From positions 1 through 7,773 of the forward strand of contig DAICYU010000179.1 of NCBI GenBank assembly GCA_027311485.1: 7,773 nucleotides of DNA. The letters are read 5' to 3'. Made by a program: the position numbers and the translations under genes. Below, piece by piece: positions 1-7,200 of the stretch. Below the pieces are notes generated by a model, which worked only from the letters and a program-made list of their open reading frames with translations, did no database searches and had not been told where the DNA came from. Origin of the DNA: Acetobacteraceae bacterium. Its GTDB lineage: Bacteria; Pseudomonadota; Alphaproteobacteria; Acetobacterales; Acetobacteraceae. Numbering within the stretch: the stretch's first letter is position 1; each line of letters starts with the position of its first letter.

Positions 1-2
1 AT

Positions 3-122
3 GGCGACATTTATGACCGCTCAGGGGCGCTTTCGGGCCTGCGCGGCCATTACAATGTCCATACACACCCGATCGGGCCAAGCGGCGAGACCGGTACTCC
101 TACGCCGTTGGATCCAGCCTAA
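3..122 (+). CDS. Baseplate spike protein, gpV/gp45-like, C-terminal part (5' end outside window)
   Basis: This reading frame enters from the left edge and ends at a TAA at 120-122, leaving 39 codons. The visible tail contains HYNVHTHP followed by a Gly/Pro/Thr-rich end (GPSGETGTPTPLDPA). In P2 gpV and related central spikes, an HxH motif near the C-terminus from three chains coordinates an iron ion at the membrane-piercing tip. Here the candidate histidines are codons 60-62 and 66-68 (H-T-H), with a further one at 48-50. The family call rests on this motif and on position: the next three genes are the wedge, J and I equivalents, as in the V-W-J-I order of P2 and gp45-48 of Mu. The stop overlaps the next start by one base (TAATG), so the two genes are probably translationally coupled. 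The N-terminal OB-fold expected of the family lies outside the window. An ATG in another frame at base 1 is not the start of this protein. Confidence 0.72.
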   Translation, partial: GDIYDRSGALSGLRGHYNVHTHPIGPSGETGTPTPLDPA

Positions 123-508
123 TGATCGACATTTCCCTTGACTGGGGTTCCGACGTCTCCGCCGGACCTGGCGGCGATCTGGCAACGGCAACGGACGCGG
201 ATGTCCTGACACAGCGTATATGCCGCCGCTTGCTGACGAACGCAGGTGACTACATCTGGCAGCTTGATTATGGCGCTTCGCTCGGACTGTTTGTTGGCAT
301 CCCTGCCGACCCAGATGGCATTGAAGCCGTCATCCGATCGCAGATGTTGTTGGAGACTGCGGTTCCGGCCAGCCCTCCCCCGGCGGTTTCCGCGGTGGTG
401 ACCGACCAGGCCAACGGGATCGTGACAGCCAACATCACCTATGCCGATCCGGCATCGCTTGCTCCGGTATCGGTCGCCATCACGACGCCGGCCAATCCCT
501 TGTCATGA
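122..508 (+). CDS. Baseplate wedge protein, gpW/gp25-like (Mu gp46-like)
   Basis: This 128-residue protein probably forms part of the baseplate wedge that links the central hub to the sheath and fibres. The sequence GGDLATA (residues 17-23), then QRICRRLLTNAGDYIW (31-46) and LDYGASLG (48-55), fits the gp25/gpW family, where the stretch LLT.PGe....PDYG is the hallmark. The length is typical of this small family. The C-terminal half (about 75-128) is Ala/Val/Thr-rich and probably beta-structured, ending at TPANPLS. The start at 122 shares one base with the upstream TAA. The stop overlaps the ATG of baseplate J in an ATGA arrangement (505-508), so expression is probably coupled along the block. 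No strong Shine-Dalgarno site is seen. Its place between the spike and J genes supports the call. The exact subfamily (T4 gp25, P2 gpW or Mu gp46) cannot be decided by eye. Confidence 0.82.
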   Translation: MIDISLDWGSDVSAGPGGDLATATDADVLTQRICRRLLTNAGDYIWQLDYGASLGLFVGIPADPDGIEAVIRSQMLLETAVPASPPPAVSAVVTDQANGIVTANITYADPASLAPVSVAITTPANPLS

Positions 509-1653
509 ACCTGAGTCTCAAGGGATTTTCCCAGCTTCTCCAGGATATGACGGCCACCTTGCAAGGTTCGGCCGGCGCACTTCTGGATGTCTCCGTCGGG
601 TCGGTCATTCGCGCCCTGTTCGAGGCGAATGCTTCGGTCGCATTGTGGCTGCAGTGGCTGATCCTGCAAGTGCTCCGAACGACAAGGGCCGCAACAGCAA
701 CCGGAAGCGACCTTGATACCTGGATGAACGATTTCGGGCTCACCCGTCTGCCTGCCTGCGCCGCCACAGGGCTGGTGACGTTTTCGCGCTTCACCAACAG
801 CCTGCCCGCGTCAGTCCCGATCGGGACGATCGTCAAGACCGCGGACACCACATTGAGCTTTTCGGTTACGGCCGACACGACCCTGTCCACGTGGCAAGTC
901 GCGTCCAACACTTACCTGATTCCAGCCGGTATAACGGCGGCGACGTTGCCCGTCATCTGCCTGACGGACGGCTCTGCCGGCAACGTGCTGGCGAACACTG
1001 TCACGATAATCGCCTCGTCACTGCCCGGGGTCGATCAGGTGGCCAATCCGGCGGGTTTTTCAAACGGGCAGGACGCCGAAACCGATGACGCCTTTCGGCT
1101 GCGCTTTCAAAACTATCTGGGCAGCCTGTCCCGGGCAACCTTGCTGTCCGTTGAGAGTGCCGTCGTTGCGGTTCAGCAGAACCTGAATATCCTGGTGGAG
1201 GAAAACGCAGCAGCGGACGGCAGCGTCTCCCCGGGGTCTTTCCTGGTCATGGTGGATGACGGCAGTGGCTATCCATCAACCACCCTTCTGTCGTCCGTCG
1301 CCAGCGCGGTGGAGGCTGTGCGGCCGGTCGGCACGACGTACTCTGTCATTGCGCCACAGGTTCTGCCGGTTAACGTGCAAATGACTGTTGCACTTGGCAG
1401 CAATGCGACTCCCTCCCAGTATTCGTCACAATGCACGACGGCGATCCGGCAGCTCGTGTCGGCTTATCTGAATGGCCTTCCGATTGGCGCCATTGCATCG
1501 GTGACGCGGGTTGCCCAGCAAGCCTATGCTGCAGGGGCGGCCGTGACGAATGTCAGCAGCCTACAGCTCAATGGTGGTTCGACCGATCTTGCCTGTCCCC
1601 CACGGACAGTCATCAAAGCCGGCCAGATCACGGTCACTGTCAATGCTGGGTGA
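505..1653 (+). CDS. Baseplate J-like protein (Mu gp47/P2 gpJ family)
   Basis: This 382-residue protein is the main baseplate wedge component of the J/gp47 family. Family-typical motifs appear in order: GSDLDTWMNDFGLTRLPA (residues 67 onward), followed by ATGLVTFSR; a small beta domain; TDGSAGNVLANTVT (154 onward); LPGVDQVANPAGFSNGQDAE (173-192) followed by TDDAFRLRF; then VDDGSGYPS (250-258) and RPVGTTYSVIAP. The SAGN...NPAGF.NG.DAETDDAFR.R pattern is the signature of Baseplate_J proteins. The length is normal and the frame is intact. The start overlaps the upstream stop as ATGA, with no clear Shine-Dalgarno, which suggests translational coupling to the wedge gene. The C-terminus overlaps the next gene by 11 bases. 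In contractile phages this protein bridges the sheath and the fibre network during contraction. Confidence 0.93.
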   Translation: MNLSLKGFSQLLQDMTATLQGSAGALLDVSVGSVIRALFEANASVALWLQWLILQVLRTTRAATATGSDLDTWMNDFGLTRLPACAATGLVTFSRFTNSLPASVPIGTIVKTADTTLSFSVTADTTLSTWQVASNTYLIPAGITAATLPVICLTDGSAGNVLANTVTIIASSLPGVDQVANPAGFSNGQDAETDDAFRLRFQNYLGSLSRATLLSVESAVVAVQQNLNILVEENAAADGSVSPGSFLVMVDDGSGYPSTTLLSSVASAVEAVRPVGTTYSVIAPQVLPVNVQMTVALGSNATPSQYSSQCTTAIRQLVSAYLNGLPIGAIASVTRVAQQAYAAGAAVTNVSSLQLNGGSTDLACPPRTVIKAGQITVTVNAG

Positions 1654-2326
1654 TATCGCCGACATTGCGGGGCGGCTCAGGGCAGTTATACCCAAAGGCT
1701 GGTTTGCCGACCAGGCGCCAAACCTCAACGCTTTGCTGGCAGCACTCGCGACACCGTGGACTTGGTTGTACGGGCTGATCAGCTATGTCATCACGCAGTC
1801 CCGACTGCTAAGCGCAACCGATTCATGGCTTGATCTGTTCGCACTCGATTATTTTGGAAGCGGTCTGGCACGACGGCCGGGCGAGCCGGATTTTGCCTTT
1901 CGGGATCGGATCAGGCGAACGCTGTTTCAGGAAGCCGCCACACGGCCAGCACTGGTATCGGGACTGACCGACCTGACAGGTTCGGCACCGCGGCTATTTG
2001 AGCCTGCCCGTTGCGCCGACACCGGCGCCTACGGATCTCTCAAGACCGCTCTGACCGGCAGTGCCCCGCCTGTTGCGTACGGTCAGGCGGGCGGATGGGG
2101 AAGTCTCGCGCTGCCCTATCAGCTATTCATCACCGTCACTCGCCCGGCGACGCCCGGGATCAGCAACCTGTCCGGCTACGGCTGCACGTTCGGCGGCTAT
2201 GGCGTGGGACAACTCGGCTATGTTGATCTCGCCGAACTCCCCGGCAGTATTTCAGACGGGGAGATTGAATGGCAGGTTCGGCGGCTTTTGCCGGTCAACG
2301 CAACTGCCTGGCTCCGTATTACTTAA
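1643..2326 (+). CDS. gpI-like baseplate/tail protein (Mu gp48 positional equivalent)
   Basis: This 227-residue protein sits directly after baseplate J, where P2 gpI or Mu gp48 lies. That family closes the baseplate and connects it to the fibres. Visible features are an amphipathic N-terminal part (residues 1-60, with PKGWFADQAPNLNALLAAL), then SWLDLFALDYFGSGLARRPG (61-80) and EPDFAFRDRIRRTLFQEAATR, then LTDLTGSAPRLFEPARCADT and a C-terminal part rich in Gly and Tyr (GAYG, YGQAGGWGSL, YGCTFGGYGVGQLGY). From memory, the W-D-..D.FG..L.RRPGE.D..FR.RI and LTGSAPR.FEP patterns recur in prophage tail proteins. I infer function from position. The frame is open from 1550, but I place the start at ATG 1643. 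That gives the usual 11-base overlap with J, whereas the extra 31 residues (Ser/Pro/Arg-rich) would lie wholly inside the J gene and look like shadow coding. Confidence 0.75.
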   Translation: MLGDIADIAGRLRAVIPKGWFADQAPNLNALLAALATPWTWLYGLISYVITQSRLLSATDSWLDLFALDYFGSGLARRPGEPDFAFRDRIRRTLFQEAATRPALVSGLTDLTGSAPRLFEPARCADTGAYGSLKTALTGSAPPVAYGQAGGWGSLALPYQLFITVTRPATPGISNLSGYGCTFGGYGVGQLGYVDLAELPGSISDGEIEWQVRRLLPVNATAWLRIT

Positions 2327-2347
2327 AATACCAGGACGCATTTCATC

Positions 2348-3601
2348 ATGGACCGTAATATCGTCTATCCGGGCAGCATACCGCTGGACACCGATCTCCT
2401 GTCGATTAACAGAAACACCATGATTGCGATCGGCTTTCTCGCCCAGGCAGCGCTTGGCACGAATGCCGTTGCGGATGGACTGGCGTGCCAGCCGACCTCA
2501 CCACCGTCCATGAACGTGACAGTCGGACCCGGCAGCCTGACGCAGTTTGGCCCCATCGATCTTCTCGCCTACGGCTCCATTGCGGCCGATTCCATTGGCT
2601 CGGTCGTGAAAATGGGCATCAATACCGGCACTTCGTCGTTCACGTTGGTTGCACCGACAAGCAGCGGCCAGGCGATCAACTATCTGATCGAGGCGTCGTT
2701 TCTGGAGTCTGACACAAACCCGCTGGCGTTGCCCTACTACAATGCCAGCAATCCGGCGCAATCGTTCAGCGGTCCGGGCAATTCGGGCGTCGCGCAGAAC
2801 ACGTTGCGGGCACAGACGGTGCAGTTTCAACTTAAAGCAGGATCGCCGGCCAACAGCGGCAGCCAGGCCACACCAGCCGCCGATGCCGGCTGGATCGCAC
2901 TGTATCAGATAACCGTCGCTTTTGGGCAGACCCAGGTCACCGCAACGAATATCGCAGTCATACCCACGGCGCCGTTCCTGCCCTGGAAGCTGCCATCGCT
3001 CCGCCCCGGCGTCGCATCGGGCGTGCAGAGCTTTAGCGTCAGCGGCGACTTCATCGTGCCAGCCGGGGTCACGCAGGCCGAAGTCGAGGTATGGGGTGCC
3101 GGTTCCGGCTCCTACGCATCGGTTTCGGGACTTCCAAGCGGTGGCGGCGCGGGCGGCGGCTATGCACGAAAACTGGTGACCGGGCTGATCCCGGGCCAGA
3201 GCATTCCGGTGGTCATCGGCGCCGGCGGCGCAGCGGGGACGACCACGGGCGCGCTTCCGGGTCCGGGCGGCACTTCCAACTTCGGCCAATTCGTCAGCGC
3301 CACTGGCGGAAGCCTGAATTACCTCTCAACCCCGATCGCGCCCGAAAACGGCGCCACCCCGCCCGGCGTCGGCGTGGGGGGCGATGTGAACTTCAACGGG
3401 TCCGCCGGACAGGCCGGCATCCTGAACCAGGGCGGAATGGGAGGCGCCGCTCCGTTCGGTGGCACACAGAATAGCGGTGGCGTCGGAAACACCGGCTACT
3501 TTCCAGGAGGAGGCGCAAGCGGCGCCGGCACAGGCGCCAGCGGCAATACCGCCTTCAACGGCGGCGCCGGCAGCGGCGGTCTGGTCGTGGTGCGCTGGTG
3601 A
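2348..3601 (+). CDS. Tail fibre / receptor-binding protein with glycine-rich C-terminal domain
   Basis: This 417-residue fibre-type protein probably contacts the host surface. The N-terminal part (residues 1 to about 215) starts MDRNIVYPGSIPLDTDLLS and contains GLACQPTSPPSM and AYGSIAADS. It looks like a beta-rich attachment region that would dock on the baseplate. From about residue 227 to the end is a glycine-rich domain: FIVPAGVTQAEVEVWGAG, then GGGAGGGYA, GLIPGQSIPVVIGAGGAAG, GGTSNFG, ATGG, many GG/GGAG runs, and the terminal GLVVVRW. The PAGV..aeVEVWGAG ... PGQS.PVVIGAGG ... GGLVVVRW framework is typical of phage glycine-rich tip domains, which may form polyglycine-II-like sandwiches as in the S16 gp38 adhesin. 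The gap to the gpI-like gene is only 21 bases. A weak Shine-Dalgarno (AGGA, 2333-2336) lies 11 bases before the ATG. The target receptor cannot be read from sequence. Confidence 0.82.
   Translation: MDRNIVYPGSIPLDTDLLSINRNTMIAIGFLAQAALGTNAVADGLACQPTSPPSMNVTVGPGSLTQFGPIDLLAYGSIAADSIGSVVKMGINTGTSSFTLVAPTSSGQAINYLIEASFLESDTNPLALPYYNASNPAQSFSGPGNSGVAQNTLRAQTVQFQLKAGSPANSGSQATPAADAGWIALYQITVAFGQTQVTATNIAVIPTAPFLPWKLPSLRPGVASGVQSFSVSGDFIVPAGVTQAEVEVWGAGSGSYASVSGLPSGGGAGGGYARKLVTGLIPGQSIPVVIGAGGAAGTTTGALPGPGGTSNFGQFVSATGGSLNYLSTPIAPENGATPPGVGVGGDVNFNGSAGQAGILNQGGMGGAAPFGGTQNSGGVGNTGYFPGGGASGAGTGASGNTAFNGGAGSGGLVVVRW
3026..3598 (+). other. Glycine-rich receptor-binding domain (within the 417-residue fibre)
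   Basis: Residues 227-417 of the fibre are dominated by Gly with Ala, Ser, Thr and Asn, and the DNA contains many GGC/GGCGCC runs. The glycine runs are separated by short hydrophobic or aromatic stretches (YARKLV, SIPVVI, NYLS, GYFPGGG) and end with GGLVVVRW. In known phage adhesins of this type, variable loops between glycine helices decide receptor specificity. I infer the same here. The GC-rich runs could also favour slippage or recombination between related phages. Confidence 0.7.
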
Positions 3602-3610
3602 CGGCCGCCC

Positions 3611-3626
3611 GGTGACCTCGGTCACC
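3611..3626. other. Perfect inverted repeat (possible RNA stem-loop)
   Basis: GGTGACC and GGTCACC form a perfect 7-base inverted repeat separated by TC, starting 10 bases after the stop of the 417-residue fibre. As RNA it would fold with about five pairs and a six-base loop. No run of T follows, so it is not a standard intrinsic terminator. It could be an mRNA 3'-end stabiliser, a protein-binding dyad or chance in GC-rich DNA. Confidence 0.35.
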
Positions 3627-3676
3627 CATCTTCCTGTCCATCCCTCCGCAACGCCTCGTTCCAAGAGCCCGCTCCG

Positions 3677-4159
3677 ATGCCCACTCCTGCCAACCACGTG
3701 TGGAAACCCAGCAACGCGCGTCTGGTAACGCTCGACTCCTTTGTTCCGGTACCGCGCGGCAGTGTCGCGGTCGCACCGCCGCCACTCAGCTGGCCGGCTA
3801 AAGATCCCGGCGATATTCTGGATTATATTATCGATATCAGTCCTGCCGTTCTGGGAAACGATAGCGACGCCGTCGCAACACTTGACGTGAGCGTTTCGCC
3901 GTCCAATCCAGGTGACGTTGTTGTTCAGAGCACGACAACCGACGGCACAAGAATTGTCCTCTGGCTGACCCAAGGACAGGCCGGTACCGTTTATACTGTG
4001 ACACTCAGCATCGCGACGATCAGCGGACGGTTTCTGGAACGTAGTGTTCTGCTTCCTGTGCTGATGCTGTCGTCGCCTACGGTGCCGCCGAACGCGATCA
4101 TCACCGCAACCGGCGTTGTGATTACTGATCAGAATGGAAATCCGGTTCTCTCCAGCTGA
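3677..4159 (+). CDS. Small Ig-like phage tail protein, putative fibre-tail adaptor
   Basis: This 160-residue protein lies between two fibre genes. Visible motifs are SWPAKDPGDILDYIIDIS (residues 38-55), LDVSVSPSNPGDVVV, IVLWLTQGQAGTVYTVTLSI (93-112) and TISGRFLERSVLLPV. The WP.KDPG..LDY.iDI pattern, followed by G.aGT.Y.VT....T..GR, suggests one compact beta-sandwich like the Ig-like proteins often encoded beside phage fibres. From memory some such proteins are called fibre-tail adaptors; I treat that name as tentative. The Pro-rich N-terminus (about 1-37) may be a flexible arm, and the tail ITDQNGNPVLSS is polar. There is no signal peptide or membrane segment. It starts 75 bases after the upstream stop, with only a weak AAGAG site at 3663-3667. 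Its position suggests it joins fibres to the baseplate or decorates the tail. Confidence 0.65.
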   Translation: MPTPANHVWKPSNARLVTLDSFVPVPRGSVAVAPPPLSWPAKDPGDILDYIIDISPAVLGNDSDAVATLDVSVSPSNPGDVVVQSTTTDGTRIVLWLTQGQAGTVYTVTLSIATISGRFLERSVLLPVLMLSSPTVPPNAIITATGVVITDQNGNPVLSS

Positions 4160-4196
4160 TTCCAGTCTTTTCCTTCATCCCCAAGGTCCGCGTTCG

Positions 4197-4212
4197 GCCG
4201 ACTGCATTCGGC
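4197..4212. other. Short inverted repeat upstream of the giant fibre gene
   Basis: GCCGA and TCGGC flank the six-base loop CTGCAT, ending 24 bases before the GTG start at 4237 and 14 bases before its Shine-Dalgarno site. The stem is short and no T-run follows. It could influence ribosome loading on the fibre gene, but chance is a good alternative. Confidence 0.22.
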
Positions 4213-4226
4213 AGCGAATGACGACT

Positions 4227-4230
4227 GGAG
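4227..4230 (+). promoter_or_regulatory. Shine-Dalgarno site supporting the GTG start at 4237
   Basis: GGAG lies six bases before a GTG. This fixes the start of the giant fibre at GTG rather than at a later ATG. The start is also supported by the protein sequence: the first residues MPTIDQL match MPTISQL of the next fibre gene, whose start is an ATG. Confidence 0.6.
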
Positions 4231-4236
4231 ATTTTT

Positions 4237-7200
4237 GTGCCTACAATCGATCAACTGGCACCTGCCACTTCCGCCGCTGACTCGGATGAGTTCATCGTCA
4301 GCCAGGGCGGAATCGCCCGCAAGATAACCCGCGCCCAAGTCCTGAATGGGGTTCAGCCACAGATTTCCGTCCCAGTCGGCACCCTGCTCGGTGGCGTCGC
4401 GACGGGCAACGGAACACCATCCGCCGTGACAGTCGGCGCAAATCTTGTTCTCAGCGGCGCGACATTGTCGGCGACCGCCGCACCGTTCAGCCTTGGCGCA
4501 CAGCCGGCGGGAACCGTCCCGGCACCGTCCGATCTGATTGCCATGGCACAGAACGGCACCAACGTAGCCGTGACATACCGGCAACTGCTGAGTGGTATTT
4601 CGGCGGCCGGAAACGTCGACGTTTCACTCGCCACCGTCCGGCCGAATGGCGCCGTCACCGCGCAGCCATTGTCGACATTGATCGCTGACCTGTTGCCGGT
4701 TTCCGGGGGTTCCCTGACCGGCACGCTGTCGCTCGCGACGAACCCGCTCAAGCCGCTCGATGCAGCAAGCAAGGGCTACGTCGATGAGCGGATCACGGCG
4801 ACCCTGCCGCTTACGGGCGGCTCCATGTCCGGAGAACTTCTGCTCGCCGGTCCCCCGCTGGGTGCCAACGATGCCGCGACCAAAGCCTATGTCGACACGG
4901 CATCGGCAACACGGCTGTCCATTGGCGGGGGTTCATTGGGTGGGCCGCTGGTCCTTGCGGGTGATCCGACATCGCCTCAGCAGGCCGCGACAAAGCAGTA
5001 TGCGGATCTCAAGCTGTCGCGTGCCGGCGATAGCATGACCGGCACGCTTGTCCTGGCCAGTGCTCCTGCCGCCCAACTGGACGCGGCCACGAAGGGCTAT
5101 GTCGACGGCACCGTGGCAACGTCGCTGCCGCTGGCTGGCGGTACCATGCTGGGTGCCGTGCTTCTTGCATCAGACCCGACCTTCAATGGCCAGGCGGCGA
5201 CGAAGCAATACGTTGATCAGCGCGTGCTCCGGGCCGGGGATACACTGACGGGTTCCCTCACCCTCGTCGGCAACCCGACACAGAGCCTGCATGCCGCCAG
5301 TAAGGGCTACGTCGATGGCCAGATCGGCACGGCGGTGGCCCGCGGCGGCAGCTCCATGACCGGCGCGTTGTTGCTGGCCTCCGACCCTGCCACCGCTCTC
5401 CAGGCGGCGACCAAGCAATACGCCGACACGAAGATATCCCGGAATGGAGACTCGCTGACCGGCTATCTGGTCCTGAACGCGGCCCCAGCCGCTGGCCTGC
5501 ACGCTGCCACAAAGGCTTACGTGGACAACGCGGTCCTGACCGGAGCCTTTCAGTCCGGGGGCAGCTTCGGGGGGATGGTTTATCTGGCGGGCGATCCTGT
5601 CGCGCCCCTGCAGGCGGTCACCAAGCGATATAGCGACACGCACCTGCTGCGGACGGGCGACACGCTGACGGGCGCACTCACACTCGCCGGCGATCCGTCA
5701 GCACCATACCAGGCCGCCACCAAGGGGTACGTGGATGCCCAATCACAGACACTGGTTTCCCGCGCCGGAGCCAGCCTGACGGGATCACTTTACCTCAGCG
5801 CCGATCCAACCGTCCCCTTGCAGGCGTCCACCAAACACTACGTCGATGCCGCGGTCGGTACGGCACTGCCGCTTGCCGGCGGCTCTCTCACCGGGATCTT
5901 GTCGCTTGCGGGCGCACCCCAAGCTCCGGCGCATGCAGCGACCAAGCTTTACGTCGACGGGCAGATTGCCGGCTCGCTTGCCCAGGCGGGTGGCAGCATG
6001 GCAGGGCCACTGACATTGGCGGGCGCACCAACCACGCCGTTGCAGGCGGCGACGAAGTCTTACGTTGACGCAAATCCGAACGCGGAACGCGTCATCAATG
6101 TCTGCCTACCGCCCTACAACGCGAAGCTGGACGGCACCACGGACGACACCGCCGCGTTTAAGGCGGCCTACGAAGCCGCGCCGGCTGGCAGCGTGATCTA
6201 TGTTCCGAACGGGACAACCGTGCTGCAACAGCCGGGCGGCTGGGGCGTGTCCTTGACGAAGCGCGTGAAATGGGTCGTCGACGGTACGGTGCTGCCCGAT
6301 GGAACACCACTGGCTACGGCAATACCAACCGACGGTGGTCCGGCATCGCTCTCGTTGCCCGGGTTCGTCGCCGGAAACAGCGCCGCCAGCGTAACCACCT
6401 CTCAAAGTGCGTCGCAACCGACTGACTTCGCAGTGCAGCATTCGGCATACATCGTTAATCACACTGGCGGCACGCCCACTGTCATTACCAACACCCGTGC
6501 GGACACGATTATCTACAACAGTCCGGCCAACTTTGTCTGGAACGGCCTGGATCGCTTGATCTGGGCGGGCATACAAACACCTGACGGCTCGGCACCCGCG
6601 CAGCACGTCAGCCGGTATATCCAGGCCGTCCGCCAAGGCGCGACCACCGGGCCACAAGGTCAGCAGCTTCCGCAGCCGCAAATCTGGGCGGCATGCCTCG
6701 AGTATCGCGATGCCACCGGTCAGCCGTCTAGCATTACCGGCGCCAGCCTCACGGTTGAAATGGACTGGTTCGGCAATGGCCTTGATGATGCGAACACACG
6801 GACGATCCAAAGCCTTGTTGTTGGCCAGGCCAACACATCCGGTCCCGCGGTGGAGATTTCGAACGTCATTGGCGTATGGCTGAATGCCGGCGCGTCCGGC
6901 AGCGCCAAGACCATTTTCGCTATCAACCTGCCATTCTCTTCGGCGGTGCTGGATACAACAAACGCCCAGCAGATCAACAATGCGCCGGTACTTCGGATGG
7001 CCGCGGGTCAGGCAATCGCGTTCGAGGCCGGCAACACCAAGCGGCTGCAATACGACTCCGTCACCAATACTCTGCGTTGGTATGATGGCATCATGTCATT
7101 TCCGGTCGGCCGTGGAATCACCGTCGGATGGCAGAACGTATTCGGCAGTTCCACGAACGTTCCGGCTTATATTGCCGGAAACATCCTTTTTCTGGTCGGG

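Noticed and set aside
1550..1642. Upstream extension of the gpI-like gene to an ATG at 1550
   Set aside because: The extra 31 residues lie inside baseplate J and read as Ser/Pro/Arg-rich shadow sequence. ATG 1643 gives a normal short overlap.
2498..3289. Minus-strand open frame of 263 codons opposite the glycine-rich fibre
   Set aside because: It is a shadow of a recognisable fibre gene, with Arg/Ala/Cys-rich composition, no family motif and no plausible operon partner on that strand.
3611..3640. Intrinsic transcription terminator after the 417-residue fibre
   Set aside because: The stem is short and is followed by CATCTTCCTG rather than a T-run. The operon probably continues into the next genes.
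3326..3973. Minus-strand open frame of 215 codons spanning the 3602-3676 gap
   Set aside because: It overlaps two genes on the plus strand and shows low-complexity Gly/Ala/Arg sequence mirrored from the glycine-rich codons.
4218..4280. ATG at 4218 as an alternative start before the giant fibre
   Set aside because: It is in a different frame and closes after 20 codons. The GTG at 4237 has a Shine-Dalgarno site and gives the conserved MPTI start.
4705..6069. Regular repeats considered as a CRISPR-like or non-coding array
   Set aside because: The periods of 99 and 111 bases are multiples of three, the repeats are in frame and divergent at synonymous positions, and the protein repeat is a familiar fibre-shaft type.
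6106..7050. Long minus-strand open frame of 314 codons opposite the giant fibre
   Set aside because: It lies wholly antisense to a well-supported fibre gene. Its product is Arg/Gly/Cys-rich without recognisable motifs, as expected of shadow frames in GC-rich DNA.
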